Assembly: GCA_003818595.1 (NCBI GenBank)
Contig: RPQV01000177.1
Coordinates: 1 to 7,049, forward strand
DNA: 7,049 nt
Direction: 5' to 3'
Origin: Calditrichota bacterium
GTDB taxonomy: Bacteria > Zhuqueibacterota > Zhuqueibacteria > Residuimicrobiales > Krinioviventaceae
In this document: positions 1-6,424 of the stretch, one piece after another
How the letters are laid out: each line of letters begins with the position of its first letter
How positions within the stretch are numbered: the first letter of the stretch is position 1
Program-made: the position numbers and the translations under genes
The notes under the pieces: model-generated
Databases searched by the model: none
Seen by the model: only the letters and a program-made list of their open reading frames with translations
What the model was told of the DNA's origin: nothing

Positions 1-426
1 GCCGTCACTCATCATCAGTAATTTGGAATAACTCGTTGTCTCAAATAGCGCGATATGGGACAACAGCTTTCCGGTTCGCAAGCCATGCTCTTTATCCAGC
101 ACACCCTTGAGCAGGGTGGCAGTCGAGCAGACGCCTTTCATGATCGAATCAGCCAACCGCTCGCGCACCATCTGTATGGCGCGGATGACGGCCTGATTCT
201 CTGAATTGGTGTTGATGATGTCAAAACAGCTGATGTCTATCCCATGTTCGGCACTGATTTCTAATATCTTTTTCTTTGATCCGACCAGAACCGCGTCAGC
301 AATACCCTGCTGATATGCATTTGTGATCGCCTTGAGAACGTCCTCACCCTCGGCCATGGCGACGGCAATCGTCTTTTTTGTTTTGCTTTTTACCGCAGCA
401 ACCAGTTCATTGAAATTTGCTATCAT
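1..426 (-). CDS. ptb: Phosphate butyryltransferase, N-terminal part (cut by window edge)
   Basis: Catalyses butyryl-CoA + phosphate <-> butyryl-phosphate + CoA in the cytoplasm, the step paired with butyrate kinase. The frame is open from an ATG at 426 to the window edge, giving 142 residues of a family that is usually about 300 long, so roughly half is visible. The N-terminal half fits the phosphate acetyl/butyryltransferase fold: AMAEGEDVLKAI near residues 23-34, GIADAVLVG at 41-49, and the family-typical MKGVCSTATLLKGVLDKE followed by GLRTGKLLSHIALFE between residues 97 and 129. Its ATG overlaps the buk stop codon (ATGA, 426-423). There is no good Shine-Dalgarno sequence upstream, so translation is probably coupled to buk. 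The kinase partner favours a butyryl enzyme over a plain phosphate acetyltransferase, but other branched or short acyl-CoAs could also be substrates. Confidence 0.9.
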   Translation of the reverse strand, partial: MIANFNELVAAVKSKTKKTIAVAMAEGEDVLKAITNAYQQGIADAVLVGSKKKILEISAEHGIDISCFDIINTNSENQAVIRAIQMVRERLADSIMKGVCSTATLLKGVLDKEHGLRTGKLLSHIALFETTSYSKLLMMSDG

Positions 427-1508
427 GATCTTTGAATTTGCTTTGTATAGTTTTTCGCTTGTTCCATACCGTTCAGGACACGCAAAGCACCAGCGACCAA
501 AGCCTGCATCTCCTCCTCACCAGGGATCACAATTATTGGACCCAAGAATGCAATATAATTTGATATTAATTTAACAATAAGCTTATCATATGTTATTCCG
601 CCTGTTAAGATGATCGCATTAACTTTTCCTTTCAGGCAAACAGCCATTTCTCCAATTTGTTTGCTGATCTGATAAGCCATCGCCTGGTAAATCAATTCAG
701 CGCGAACATCACCTTGAGAAATGAGTTGCAGGATATCACGCATATCATTTGTACCCAGATAAGCCGCAATTCCTCCCTGCCCCTTGATCATTTTCAGCAC
801 TTGCTGAAGTTCGGCTTGTCCGGAAAAGCAGTACCGAACCAAATCGCCGACCGGTAATGAACCTGTTCGTTCGGGAGAGAATGGGCCTTCGCCATCCAGG
901 GCATTGTTGACGTCAATTACCCGACCGCAACGATGAGCACCTACGGAGATGCCGCCGCCGAGATGAGCCACGATGAGGTAAAGCTCCTCATAGGGTTTTC
1001 CCAATTGTTCGGCTGCTGCGCGCGCTACCGATTTTTGGTTCAGTGCATGAAAAATGCTTTTTCGCGGGAATAACGGGTGACCGGAAAAACGGGCGATCTC
1101 CTCCATTTCATCTACAACAACCGGATCGACGATAAAGGCCGGTCTGTCATACAATTTTCCCCAGAAAGATGCTAATAACGCACCCAGATTGGAGGCGTGT
1201 TCACCACCAATCATATTTCGCAGATCATCGAGCATCAGATCATCAATCTCATATGTCCCTCCGGCAATTGGGCGTAATAGTCCACCCCGCCCGACAAAAG
1301 CGCTGACTTGGCTCAGATCAATGCCTGCCTGAATGACGACCTTTTCGATAGCTTGACGACGAAAATCAAACTGATCGTTGATCGTCTTGAAAGGTTTCAA
1401 ATCCTCAATGCTGTGAGCGACATTGTTGGCGAACATCTTTTTGTCGCCTTCAAACAAAGCGACTTTGGTTGAAGTTGACCCCGGATTCACCGCAAATATT
1501 TTTCCCAT
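423..1508 (-). CDS. buk: Butyrate kinase
   Basis: Transfers phosphate between butyryl-phosphate and ADP, forming butyrate and ATP (or the reverse), as a cytoplasmic member of the acetokinase/ASKHA superfamily. The 361-residue length is normal for Buk and shorter than acetate kinase (about 400). Visible motifs are the N-terminal phosphate-binding NPGSTSTK (8-15), GRGG (73-76), the HLGGG nucleotide-binding segment (182-186), DGEGPFSPERTGSLP (205-219), TGGI (302-305) and the C-terminal PGEEEMQALVAGALRV (329-344). The ATG at 1508 is set by a strong GGGAGG four bases upstream. It is the first gene behind the promoter at 1596-1624 and is followed by ptb through a 4-base overlap. The buk-then-ptb order is the reverse of the classical clostridial ptb-buk operon. 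A kinase for a related branched-chain acid such as isobutyrate is the main alternative. Confidence 0.95.
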   Translation of the reverse strand: MGKIFAVNPGSTSTKVALFEGDKKMFANNVAHSIEDLKPFKTINDQFDFRRQAIEKVVIQAGIDLSQVSAFVGRGGLLRPIAGGTYEIDDLMLDDLRNMIGGEHASNLGALLASFWGKLYDRPAFIVDPVVVDEMEEIARFSGHPLFPRKSIFHALNQKSVARAAAEQLGKPYEELYLIVAHLGGGISVGAHRCGRVIDVNNALDGEGPFSPERTGSLPVGDLVRYCFSGQAELQQVLKMIKGQGGIAAYLGTNDMRDILQLISQGDVRAELIYQAMAYQISKQIGEMAVCLKGKVNAIILTGGITYDKLIVKLISNYIAFLGPIIVIPGEEEMQALVAGALRVLNGMEQAKNYTKQIQRS

Positions 1509-1589
1509 TTAACCTCCCGTTAGTGCCGCAAGTCGCCTTCAAAAATCACGATGATCAACAACAGGCGCAAGAGGTTTCATCAGCCTAGT
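1509..1589 (-). other. Predicted 5' leader of the buk-ptb transcript
   Basis: About 80 untranslated bases separate the predicted transcription start from buk. The leader holds a short hairpin (GATCA-TCG-TGATT on the minus strand, one G-U pair, 1545-1557) followed by T residues. An outer pair, CGCCT (minus strand, 1567-1563) with AGGCG (1538-1534), encloses it. The hexamer CGCAAG occurs twice on the plus strand, at 1527-1532 and 1566-1571. None of these matches a riboswitch I know. The structures are weak and may be chance. Confidence 0.3.
1513..1518 (-). promoter_or_regulatory. Strong ribosome binding site of buk
   Basis: On the minus strand GGGAGG lies four bases before the buk ATG. It is the clearest Shine-Dalgarno sequence in the window and fixes the buk start. 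Confidence 0.8.
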
Positions 1590-1595
1590 CAACCT

Positions 1596-1624
1596 ATAAT
1601 AACTAAAAATAGTTAAAAAGTCAA
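1596..1624 (-). promoter_or_regulatory. Predicted sigma-70-type promoter of buk-ptb with palindromic spacer
   Basis: On the minus strand the -35 box is TTGACT (1624-1619; five of six match TTGACA). It is followed by exactly 17 bases and a -10 box TATTAT (1601-1596; five of six match TATAAT). Transcription should begin near position 1589, leaving a leader of about 80 bases before buk. The spacer and first -10 base carry the inverted repeat TAACTA-AAAA-TAGTTA (1600-1615), placed where a bound repressor would block RNA polymerase. The promoter lies between the apt stop and buk and would make buk-ptb a separately controlled unit. It was read by eye and has no experimental support. Confidence 0.6.
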
Positions 1625-1632
1625 GCACTAAC

Positions 1633-1666
1633 CACTATATATTGATGTTTATTCAGATTTATAGTG
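1633..1666 (-). repeat. Inverted repeat over the apt stop codon, possible weak 3' hairpin
   Basis: CACTATA (1633-1639) and TATAGTG (1660-1666) are perfect 7-base inverted arms separated by 20 bases, and they span the apt TAA stop. On the minus strand the second arm is followed by AT-rich sequence with a run of five T about 12 bases further on. The stem is AT-rich and the loop long, so a rho-independent terminator is doubtful. A modest 3'-end structure, or chance, is just as likely. Confidence 0.2.
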
Positions 1667-2170
1667 TACCAGAGATTCAATCCGATAATTCCCCAGTTTC
1701 TCTCTGGCATTCAAGAAATCCAGTTCCACCAGAAAACAGCAACCGACAACAATTCCTCCCAATCGTTCGATCAATCTCGCCGAGGCGGCGACGGTTCCGC
1801 CGGTGGCGAGCAGATCGTCAACAATAAGAATGCGTTCTCCTTTTTGCACAGCATCACTGTGAATCTGCAATGAACCGGAACCATATTCAAGGTCATAATC
1901 TTCATTGATGGTCGAATAGGGCAACTTGCCGGGTTTTCTGACGGGAATCATCCCGACTTGGTATGTATAGGCTAAAATGGCCGCAAATATGAATCCGCGC
2001 GATTCAATACCGGCAATTTTATCAACCGAGATTCCGGCGAATCGCGCTCTCATCTGCCTGACCGCTGAGCGCAAGGCGGCAGCGTCACCAATCAGTGTCG
2101 TTATATCCTTGAATCCAATACCCTGACGGGGGAAATCCGGTACATTCCTGATCTTTTTTTTCAAATCCAT
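1649..2170 (-). CDS. apt: Adenine phosphoribosyltransferase
   Basis: Salvages adenine: adenine + PRPP gives AMP + pyrophosphate, in the cytoplasm. The 173 residues match the usual bacterial Apt length (170-180). The N-terminal VPDFPRQGIGFKDITTL (10-26) is the typical Apt hood segment. ESRGF (56-60) and VRKPGKLP (77-84) are family signatures, and IVDDLLATGGT (116-126) is the PRPP-binding loop with its two acidic residues. The ATG at 2170 is preceded only by a weak purine-rich stretch (AAAAGAAAAGAG, about 8 bases upstream) and lies 19 bases after the acylphosphatase stop. It is therefore probably read through from the upstream genes. It is the second purine gene here besides purM, one for salvage and one for synthesis. 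It ends 140 bases before buk, in a gap that carries a new promoter, so apt is probably the last gene of its unit. Confidence 0.95.
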   Translation of the reverse strand: MDLKKKIRNVPDFPRQGIGFKDITTLIGDAAALRSAVRQMRARFAGISVDKIAGIESRGFIFAAILAYTYQVGMIPVRKPGKLPYSTINEDYDLEYGSGSLQIHSDAVQKGERILIVDDLLATGGTVAASARLIERLGGIVVGCCFLVELDFLNAREKLGNYRIESLVHYKSE

Positions 2171-2189
2171 TTATATAACTCTTTTCTTT

Positions 2190-2468
2190 TCAGTGAAATA
2201 TGGTAAAATCTTGATAAATTTCTGCTGGTTCTATCCGTTCTACGGAAAACTGAGTGACATGGGCATGCGGAGGACCGATGCGAATGATATCAATAAATGC
2301 CGATATCGATCTGGCCGGACCTTCAGCAACGATCTCCACAGTTCCATCAAATAAATTTCTGACATAACCGTTCAGGGAGAGTTTTTGGGCATTCTTCCAC
2401 ACAAAATAACGAAAACCCACTCCCTGAACAACACCCCCCGCAATAATTTTAACCTGCTTTCTTTCCAT
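2190..2468 (-). CDS. acyP: Acylphosphatase
   Basis: Hydrolyses the carboxyl-phosphate bond of acyl phosphates, such as acetyl-phosphate or carbamoyl-phosphate, in the cytoplasm. The 92-residue protein is a full-length single-domain acylphosphatase. It has the signature GGVVQGVGFRYF (11-22) with the phosphate-binding arginine R20, and GYVRNLFDGTVEIVAEG (34-50) with the catalytic asparagine N38. The ATG at 2468 lies six bases after the asnS stop. Its ribosome binding site AAGGA (2476-2472) overlaps that stop codon, with a short three-base spacing, so translation is probably coupled to asnS. apt follows after 19 bases. The physiological substrate of bacterial acylphosphatases is generally unclear. 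The nearby butyryl-phosphate enzymes make a housekeeping role for this one in acyl phosphate turnover conceivable but unproven. Confidence 0.95.
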   Translation of the reverse strand: MERKQVKIIAGGVVQGVGFRYFVWKNAQKLSLNGYVRNLFDGTVEIVAEGPARSISAFIDIIRIGPPHAHVTQFSVERIEPAEIYQDFTIFH

Positions 2469-2474
2469 TTGTCC

Positions 2475-3770
2475 TTATGGAGTCAAACGGTACATGGTTC
2501 GCGGGAAGGGAATGGTCTCTCGAATGTGCGGCCTGCCGCAGATCCAAGCCACCGTCCGCTCTATTCCCATTCCAAAACCTGCATGGGGAACCGTTCCATA
2601 TTTGCGCAAATCAAGGTACCAGTTAAACGCCTCCTGTGGAAGATTGTGTTCACGAATGCGACTCAATAAAATCTCCAAATCATCTTCGCGTTGACCTCCG
2701 CCGATTATTTCTCCATAACCTTCAGGCGCCAAAACATCGACGCACAAAGCCCGATCAGGCTGCTGAGCAGACCGTTTCATATAAAAGGCTTTTACCGCAG
2801 CCGGATAATGGGTGATCATGACCGGACGATCGAAATGACTGGATACGATCGTCTCATCGGTTCCTCCGAGATCATCACCATCAATAAATTCTGGATTTTC
2901 AGCTTTGATCAGTTTGACCGCTTCATCATAATGAATTCGCGGAAAGGGGGTTTTAACCGCTTCAAGTTTACTCACGTCTCGTTCAAGGATTTCCAATTCC
3001 TGCCGCCTTTTTTCTAAAACGCGATCGACAATGTAGATAATCATCCCCTCCGCCAAATCCATATCCTGCTGCAGATCAAAAAAAGCAACTTCAGGCTCAA
3101 TCATCCAGAATTCGGTTAAATGACGCCTGGTTTTCGATTTCTCGGCACGGAACGTTGGTCCAAAACAATATACTTTGCCAAACGCCATTGCTGCAGCCTC
3201 CATATAAAGCTGTCCGCTTTGCGTCAGGTATGCCTTGGTATCAAAATAATCGGTTTCAAATAAATTGCTCGTCCCTTCACAGGCGCTCGGCGTAAAAATC
3301 GGCGCATCGACCAGAGTAAAGCCCAGATTATCGAAATAGTCCCGCGAGGCTTTGATAATCTCATGCCGAATTTTCAAAATAGCGTGCTGCTTTGAGGAAC
3401 GGAGCCAGAGATGGCGATTATCCATCAAAAATTCTATGCCATGTTCCTTGGGTGAAATGGGATATTCCGGCGCAATATTCAGTACCTCGACCTCCTTGGC
3501 TTGAAGTTCATGGCCACCCTTTGCCCGCAGATCCTCAGAGATCACTCCGGTAATGCGGATCGAGCTCTCCTGGGTTAATGCAGCACATTTTTCAAACGCT
3601 TCTTCAGTGACATTGCCTTTGAAAATGACGACTTGGATGACGCCGGTTCCGTCCCGCACCATGATAAAGTGCAGTTTCCCTTTGCCTGTTTTATTATAAA
3701 CCCATCCGGAAATAGTTACTTCCTGTCCGAGATATTGAGCAGCCTGGCTGATGGTTATATTGTTTGCCAT
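2475..3770 (-). CDS. asnS: Asparagine--tRNA ligase
   Basis: Charges tRNA-Asn with asparagine using ATP; a cytoplasmic class IIb synthetase. The N-terminal OB-fold anticodon-binding domain covers about residues 15-105 (ISGWVYNKTGKGKLHF near 20-35). The catalytic domain carries motif 2, FGPTFRAEKSKTRRHLTEFW, at 203-222, a segment typical of AsnRS rather than AspRS, and motif 3, GFGMGIERTVAWICGRPHIR, at 398-417. It ends with PFPRTMYRLTP. I chose the ATG at 3770 (431 residues, usual length) because AGAGAGGA lies nine bases upstream and the protein then starts MANNITISQAAQYL. An in-frame TTG at 3818 would add 16 unconserved basic residues. The gene sits 70 bases after gpsA with no visible terminator or convincing promoter between, and is followed closely by the acylphosphatase gene. 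Its presence indicates that Asn-tRNA can be made directly and need not depend on GatCAB amidation. Confidence 0.96.
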   Translation of the reverse strand: MANNITISQAAQYLGQEVTISGWVYNKTGKGKLHFIMVRDGTGVIQVVIFKGNVTEEAFEKCAALTQESSIRITGVISEDLRAKGGHELQAKEVEVLNIAPEYPISPKEHGIEFLMDNRHLWLRSSKQHAILKIRHEIIKASRDYFDNLGFTLVDAPIFTPSACEGTSNLFETDYFDTKAYLTQSGQLYMEAAAMAFGKVYCFGPTFRAEKSKTRRHLTEFWMIEPEVAFFDLQQDMDLAEGMIIYIVDRVLEKRRQELEILERDVSKLEAVKTPFPRIHYDEAVKLIKAENPEFIDGDDLGGTDETIVSSHFDRPVMITHYPAAVKAFYMKRSAQQPDRALCVDVLAPEGYGEIIGGGQREDDLEILLSRIREHNLPQEAFNWYLDLRKYGTVPHAGFGMGIERTVAWICGRPHIRETIPFPRTMYRLTP

Positions 3771-3779
3771 AAGGTGATG

Positions 3780-3787
3780 TCCTCTCT
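3780..3787 (-). promoter_or_regulatory. Ribosome binding site that decides the asnS start
   Basis: AGAGAGGA on the minus strand lies nine bases before the ATG at 3770. It favours that start over the in-frame TTG at 3818. The spacing is slightly long but acceptable. Confidence 0.6.
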
Positions 3788-3840
3788 TTTTACTTTTGCC
3801 TTGAATATGAATAATCAAATAGCCTGATTGGTACGCTTCT

Positions 3841-4866
3841 TTAAAACCAAATCTCCGGTTTTGCTTCGCGGGTGAGCAAATCCGTCAATGCTTCTCGCGT
3901 ATTTTTATTTTCATAAAGCAGACGATATACTTCCGTGCAAATCGGCAATTCCACACTAAACTTTTCCGCCAGGGCAACAGCGGCTTTGCTGGTGAGAACG
4001 CCTTCAGCCACCATGATCATATTGTCGAGAATTTCACTCAGTGTTTTTCCTTGGCCGATTTGTTCACCGACATATCGATTACGGCTGTGGCGGCTCATGC
4101 AGGTGACAATCAAGTCTCCCATTCCGGACAAACCGGAGAAGGTCAAGGGATCAGCCCCCAATTTTTGTCCCAGCCGGGCGATTTCAGCCAATCCGCGCGG
4201 CTGCAAGGCAGCTTTGGTGTTGTCCCCAAAGCCTGCACCATCGCAGACTCCCGCAGCAATGGCAATGACATTCTTCAGAGATCCCCCCAATTCCACACCA
4301 ATGACGTCACAGCTCCGATATATTCGAAGCCAGATGCTGCTTAATGCCTGCTGAATGTAGCGCGCTAAAATATCATCCTCAGACGCCGCAACGATGGCGG
4401 TCGGGATGTTTCTGCTCACTTCCTCTGCATGACTGGGACCAGAAAGCACGACATAACCTTTAATGTGCTGCGCGGTCAATTCCTCTTTCACAATTTGCGA
4501 AATTCTACTCAAGGTATCGATTTCAATACCCTTGGCGCAATTTACCAATACAGCACTTTCCCGCAGTGAAATAGTATTGAGTTGTCTCAAAACATCACGA
4601 ACGACGTGTGAAGGAGTGACCGTGAGGATGACATCCGCCCTTACAACAGCAAACCCGAGATCAGAGGTGACGGCTATATCCGGTTGCAGACTGATGCCTT
4701 TCAACACGGATTCGCGCATTCGCGTGAGTTGCAATTCTTGGGCAGCTGCCGAATCAAATTCCCACAGCGTCACAAAATGACCGATGGAATGGCAATGATT
4801 TGCCAATGCAATTCCCCAACTGCCGGCGCCAAGAATGGCTATCTGCAGACGATTGCTGCTGTGCAT
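3841..4866 (-). CDS. gpsA: Glycerol-3-phosphate dehydrogenase [NAD(P)+]
   Basis: Reduces dihydroxyacetone phosphate to sn-glycerol-3-phosphate, the backbone for membrane phospholipids; soluble and cytoplasmic. From the ATG at 4866 it has 341 residues, the usual GpsA length. An N-terminal Rossmann fold has GAGSWG (13-18), followed by TVTPSHVVR (82-90), NCAKGIE (109-115) and LSGPSHAEEV (141-150). The C-terminal helical domain holds GSLKNVIAIAAG (195-206) with the catalytic lysine K198, GFGDNTKAAL (212-221), SGMGDL (247-252) and TCMSRHSRNR (255-264). An upstream in-frame start at 4956 would add 30 residues lying entirely over purM and is rejected. The ATG follows the purM TGA after one base, with GGGAACGG (4883-4876) as a weak ribosome binding site, so translation is probably coupled. 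Two normally conserved segments are altered: the RENxxYLPG-like stretch reads RESVLKGISL (51-60), and ALITRG reads ALQPRG (220-225). Confidence 0.94.
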   Translation of the reverse strand: MHSSNRLQIAILGAGSWGIALANHCHSIGHFVTLWEFDSAAAQELQLTRMRESVLKGISLQPDIAVTSDLGFAVVRADVILTVTPSHVVRDVLRQLNTISLRESAVLVNCAKGIEIDTLSRISQIVKEELTAQHIKGYVVLSGPSHAEEVSRNIPTAIVAASEDDILARYIQQALSSIWLRIYRSCDVIGVELGGSLKNVIAIAAGVCDGAGFGDNTKAALQPRGLAEIARLGQKLGADPLTFSGLSGMGDLIVTCMSRHSRNRYVGEQIGQGKTLSEILDNMIMVAEGVLTSKAAVALAEKFSVELPICTEVYRLLYENKNTREALTDLLTREAKPEIWF

Positions 4867-4867
4867 A

Positions 4868-5869
4868 TCAGTAAACCGTTCCCAGTAAAATCGGCATTTC
4901 TCCACATTTCTGCAACGCAGAAACAACAACGTCGACAGACGTCGGAGCAACGACAAAGATTAATCCGATGCCCAGGTTGAATGCGCGCCGCATCTCCTCA
5001 TCATCCAGTTTTCCGTAATGCTGTAACATGCGAAACTCTGCAGGCATCAGCCATGCACCCCAATCGATCCTGAGGTTGAGATGATCCGCTAAAAGACGCT
5101 TGGTGTTGCCGACAATCCCGCCGCCGGTGATATGACTGATACCATCAACTCCGTCAATGAAACGAACAGCAGTCACTGCTTTGTTGTAACTTTTATGAAC
5201 TTTGAGCAGCGTTTCACCCCATGTCGACGCGAGATCATCAACATAGCGGAATAAATCAACCTTCTGAACATCAAGTAGAACTTTACGTACAAGAGAATAA
5301 CCATTGGTGTGCAGTCCGTTAGAAGCAAGTCCGATGAGCTGATGTCCTTTCATAATCCTTTTGCCGTCAATGATCTGGTTTCGATTCACCAGCCCTATGA
5401 TTGATCCGGCCAGATCATACTCACCGGGTGCATAAAATCCCGGCATTTCAGCGGTTTCACCACCGATCAGGGCACAACCATTCTCCTTGCAGGCGCACGC
5501 CATTCCGCTGACAATTTCTGCAATCACATCGGGTCGCAACTGCAATGTCCCGATATAATCCGTGAAAGCCACCGGATCCGCACCGCATGTCATGATATCA
5601 TTGACGCAATGATTCACCAAATCCTGACCCACAGTGTCATGTTTATTCAACATAAAGGCGATTTTCAATTTGGTACCGACGCCATCAATGCTTGTAACCA
5701 AGACTGGCTGCGGATATCGCTGCAGATCAATCGCATAAAAACCGGCGAATAAGCCGATATCGTTTAAAACATGAACATTAAAAGTAGATTTTGCCAGCAC
5801 AGCAATTTTCTTTGTCGCTTCCTCAGCGGCATCGATATCCACACCTGCACTCTTGTAGCTTATGCTCAC
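4868..5869 (-). CDS. purM: Phosphoribosylformylglycinamidine cyclo-ligase (AIR synthetase)
   Basis: Closes the imidazole ring: FGAM + ATP gives AIR + ADP + phosphate, the fifth step of purine synthesis, in the cytoplasm. The 333 residues are close to the usual 340-350. Motifs in order: SIDGVGTKLKIA (60-71), the metal/ATP-binding NDIMTCGADPVAFTDYI (90-106), GGETAEMPGFY (136-146), GLASNGLHTNGYSL (180-193), HITGGG (246-251) and FNLGIGL (297-303). The start is a GTG at 5869, supported by AGAGGA four bases upstream (5879-5874). That GTG overlaps the stop codon of the DUF4416 gene in a GTGA junction, and gpsA starts one base after the purM stop, so the three genes are very likely co-transcribed and translationally coupled. 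No other de novo purine gene is visible here, which suggests the pathway is scattered in this genome. Confidence 0.96.
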   Translation of the reverse strand: MSISYKSAGVDIDAAEEATKKIAVLAKSTFNVHVLNDIGLFAGFYAIDLQRYPQPVLVTSIDGVGTKLKIAFMLNKHDTVGQDLVNHCVNDIMTCGADPVAFTDYIGTLQLRPDVIAEIVSGMACACKENGCALIGGETAEMPGFYAPGEYDLAGSIIGLVNRNQIIDGKRIMKGHQLIGLASNGLHTNGYSLVRKVLLDVQKVDLFRYVDDLASTWGETLLKVHKSYNKAVTAVRFIDGVDGISHITGGGIVGNTKRLLADHLNLRIDWGAWLMPAEFRMLQHYGKLDDEEMRRAFNLGIGLIFVVAPTSVDVVVSALQKCGEMPILLGTVY

Positions 5870-6396
5870 GTGATCCTCTGTAATTGCTGATGATACTCTT
5901 TTCGTATGCTTTCAAAAAAGGTTACCACAATTTCATCTTTGTAATCATCATATGTCCACGGATTGCTTTGAAATCCTCCTTGTCGCCAGCACAACTGGAC
6001 ATCGCCATAAATCCCCCTGCCGATATAAATGCGATGACTGAAATTTTTTGTTGAAGCGAGAACAAGTTTGGGCAACTCGATATATCCGGGATCTATATTG
6101 ATTCTTCTTTTGCCATTTTCGCAATGGTTTTGTTCTATGGCGTTCGTGAATATCTTGATCGCCGCCAGTTCATCGGCATTTATCCATTGGGCAAATGAAA
6201 TAAAGACCTTTTTTAAATCCTCCCCCATTTCCTCGGCATAATATGTGGTGTGATTAAAGTGCAGGACATCAGATACATTCAAAATGGTGCCATATTGTTG
6301 TTGTAGTTCGGTAAAAACTGCATCTCGATCGTAATCCTGCTGATAGCACACGGCGCAAATCAGACACACTTTTTTCGGTAAATGGATATCTCCCAT
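5866..6396 (-). CDS. DUF4416 family protein of unknown function
   Basis: The 176-residue protein matches my memory of the DUF4416 family across its whole length, but no function is established for that family. It opens with PKKVCLICAVCY (7-18), in place of the usual P-x-K-L-x-V-G-L strand. It then has FNHTTYYAEEMG (47-58), RRINIDPGYIELPKLVLAST (97-116) and the highly typical KNFSHRIYIGRGIYGDVQL (117-135), followed by PWTYDDYKDE (146-155). No signal peptide or membrane segment is visible, so it is probably cytoplasmic. Conserved D, H, R and Y residues could form an active or ligand site, but that is inference. The ATG at 6396 has no recognisable Shine-Dalgarno sequence. An in-frame TGA at 6423-6421, with no start codon in between, rules out a longer protein. 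The gene begins 28 bases after the upstream gene ends and overlaps purM by four bases. Confidence 0.85.
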   Translation of the reverse strand: MGDIHLPKKVCLICAVCYQQDYDRDAVFTELQQQYGTILNVSDVLHFNHTTYYAEEMGEDLKKVFISFAQWINADELAAIKIFTNAIEQNHCENGKRRINIDPGYIELPKLVLASTKNFSHRIYIGRGIYGDVQLCWRQGGFQSNPWTYDDYKDEIVVTFFESIRKEYHQQLQRIT

Positions 6397-6424
6397 GATC
6401 AGCTGTACGCGCGTGCGCAGTCAC

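Noticed and set aside
1541..1557. Short hairpin plus T-run in the buk leader as an attenuator or terminator
   Set aside because: The stem has five pairs including one G-U and only about four T follow. It is too weak to call, and no leader peptide or known riboswitch core is seen.
3771..3818. Longer AsnS from the TTG at 3818
   Set aside because: A TTG start with 16 unconserved residues is less likely than the ATG at 3770, which has a ribosome binding site and gives the usual N-terminus.
3771..3840. Promoter or terminator in the gpsA-asnS gap
   Set aside because: No hairpin with a T-run and no properly spaced -35/-10 pair could be found. The gap is best read as untranslated sequence within one transcript.
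3935..4354. Plus-strand open frames over gpsA, such as 3935-4354 and 4051-4344
   Set aside because: They lie antisense inside a well-conserved gene, lack recognisable domains and have no ribosome binding site of note. They are coding shadows.
4867..4956. Longer GpsA with 30 extra N-terminal residues from a start at 4956
   Set aside because: The extension lies wholly over the purM 3' end, is arginine- and cysteine-rich and unlike GpsA. The ATG at 4866 gives the normal length right before the Rossmann motif.
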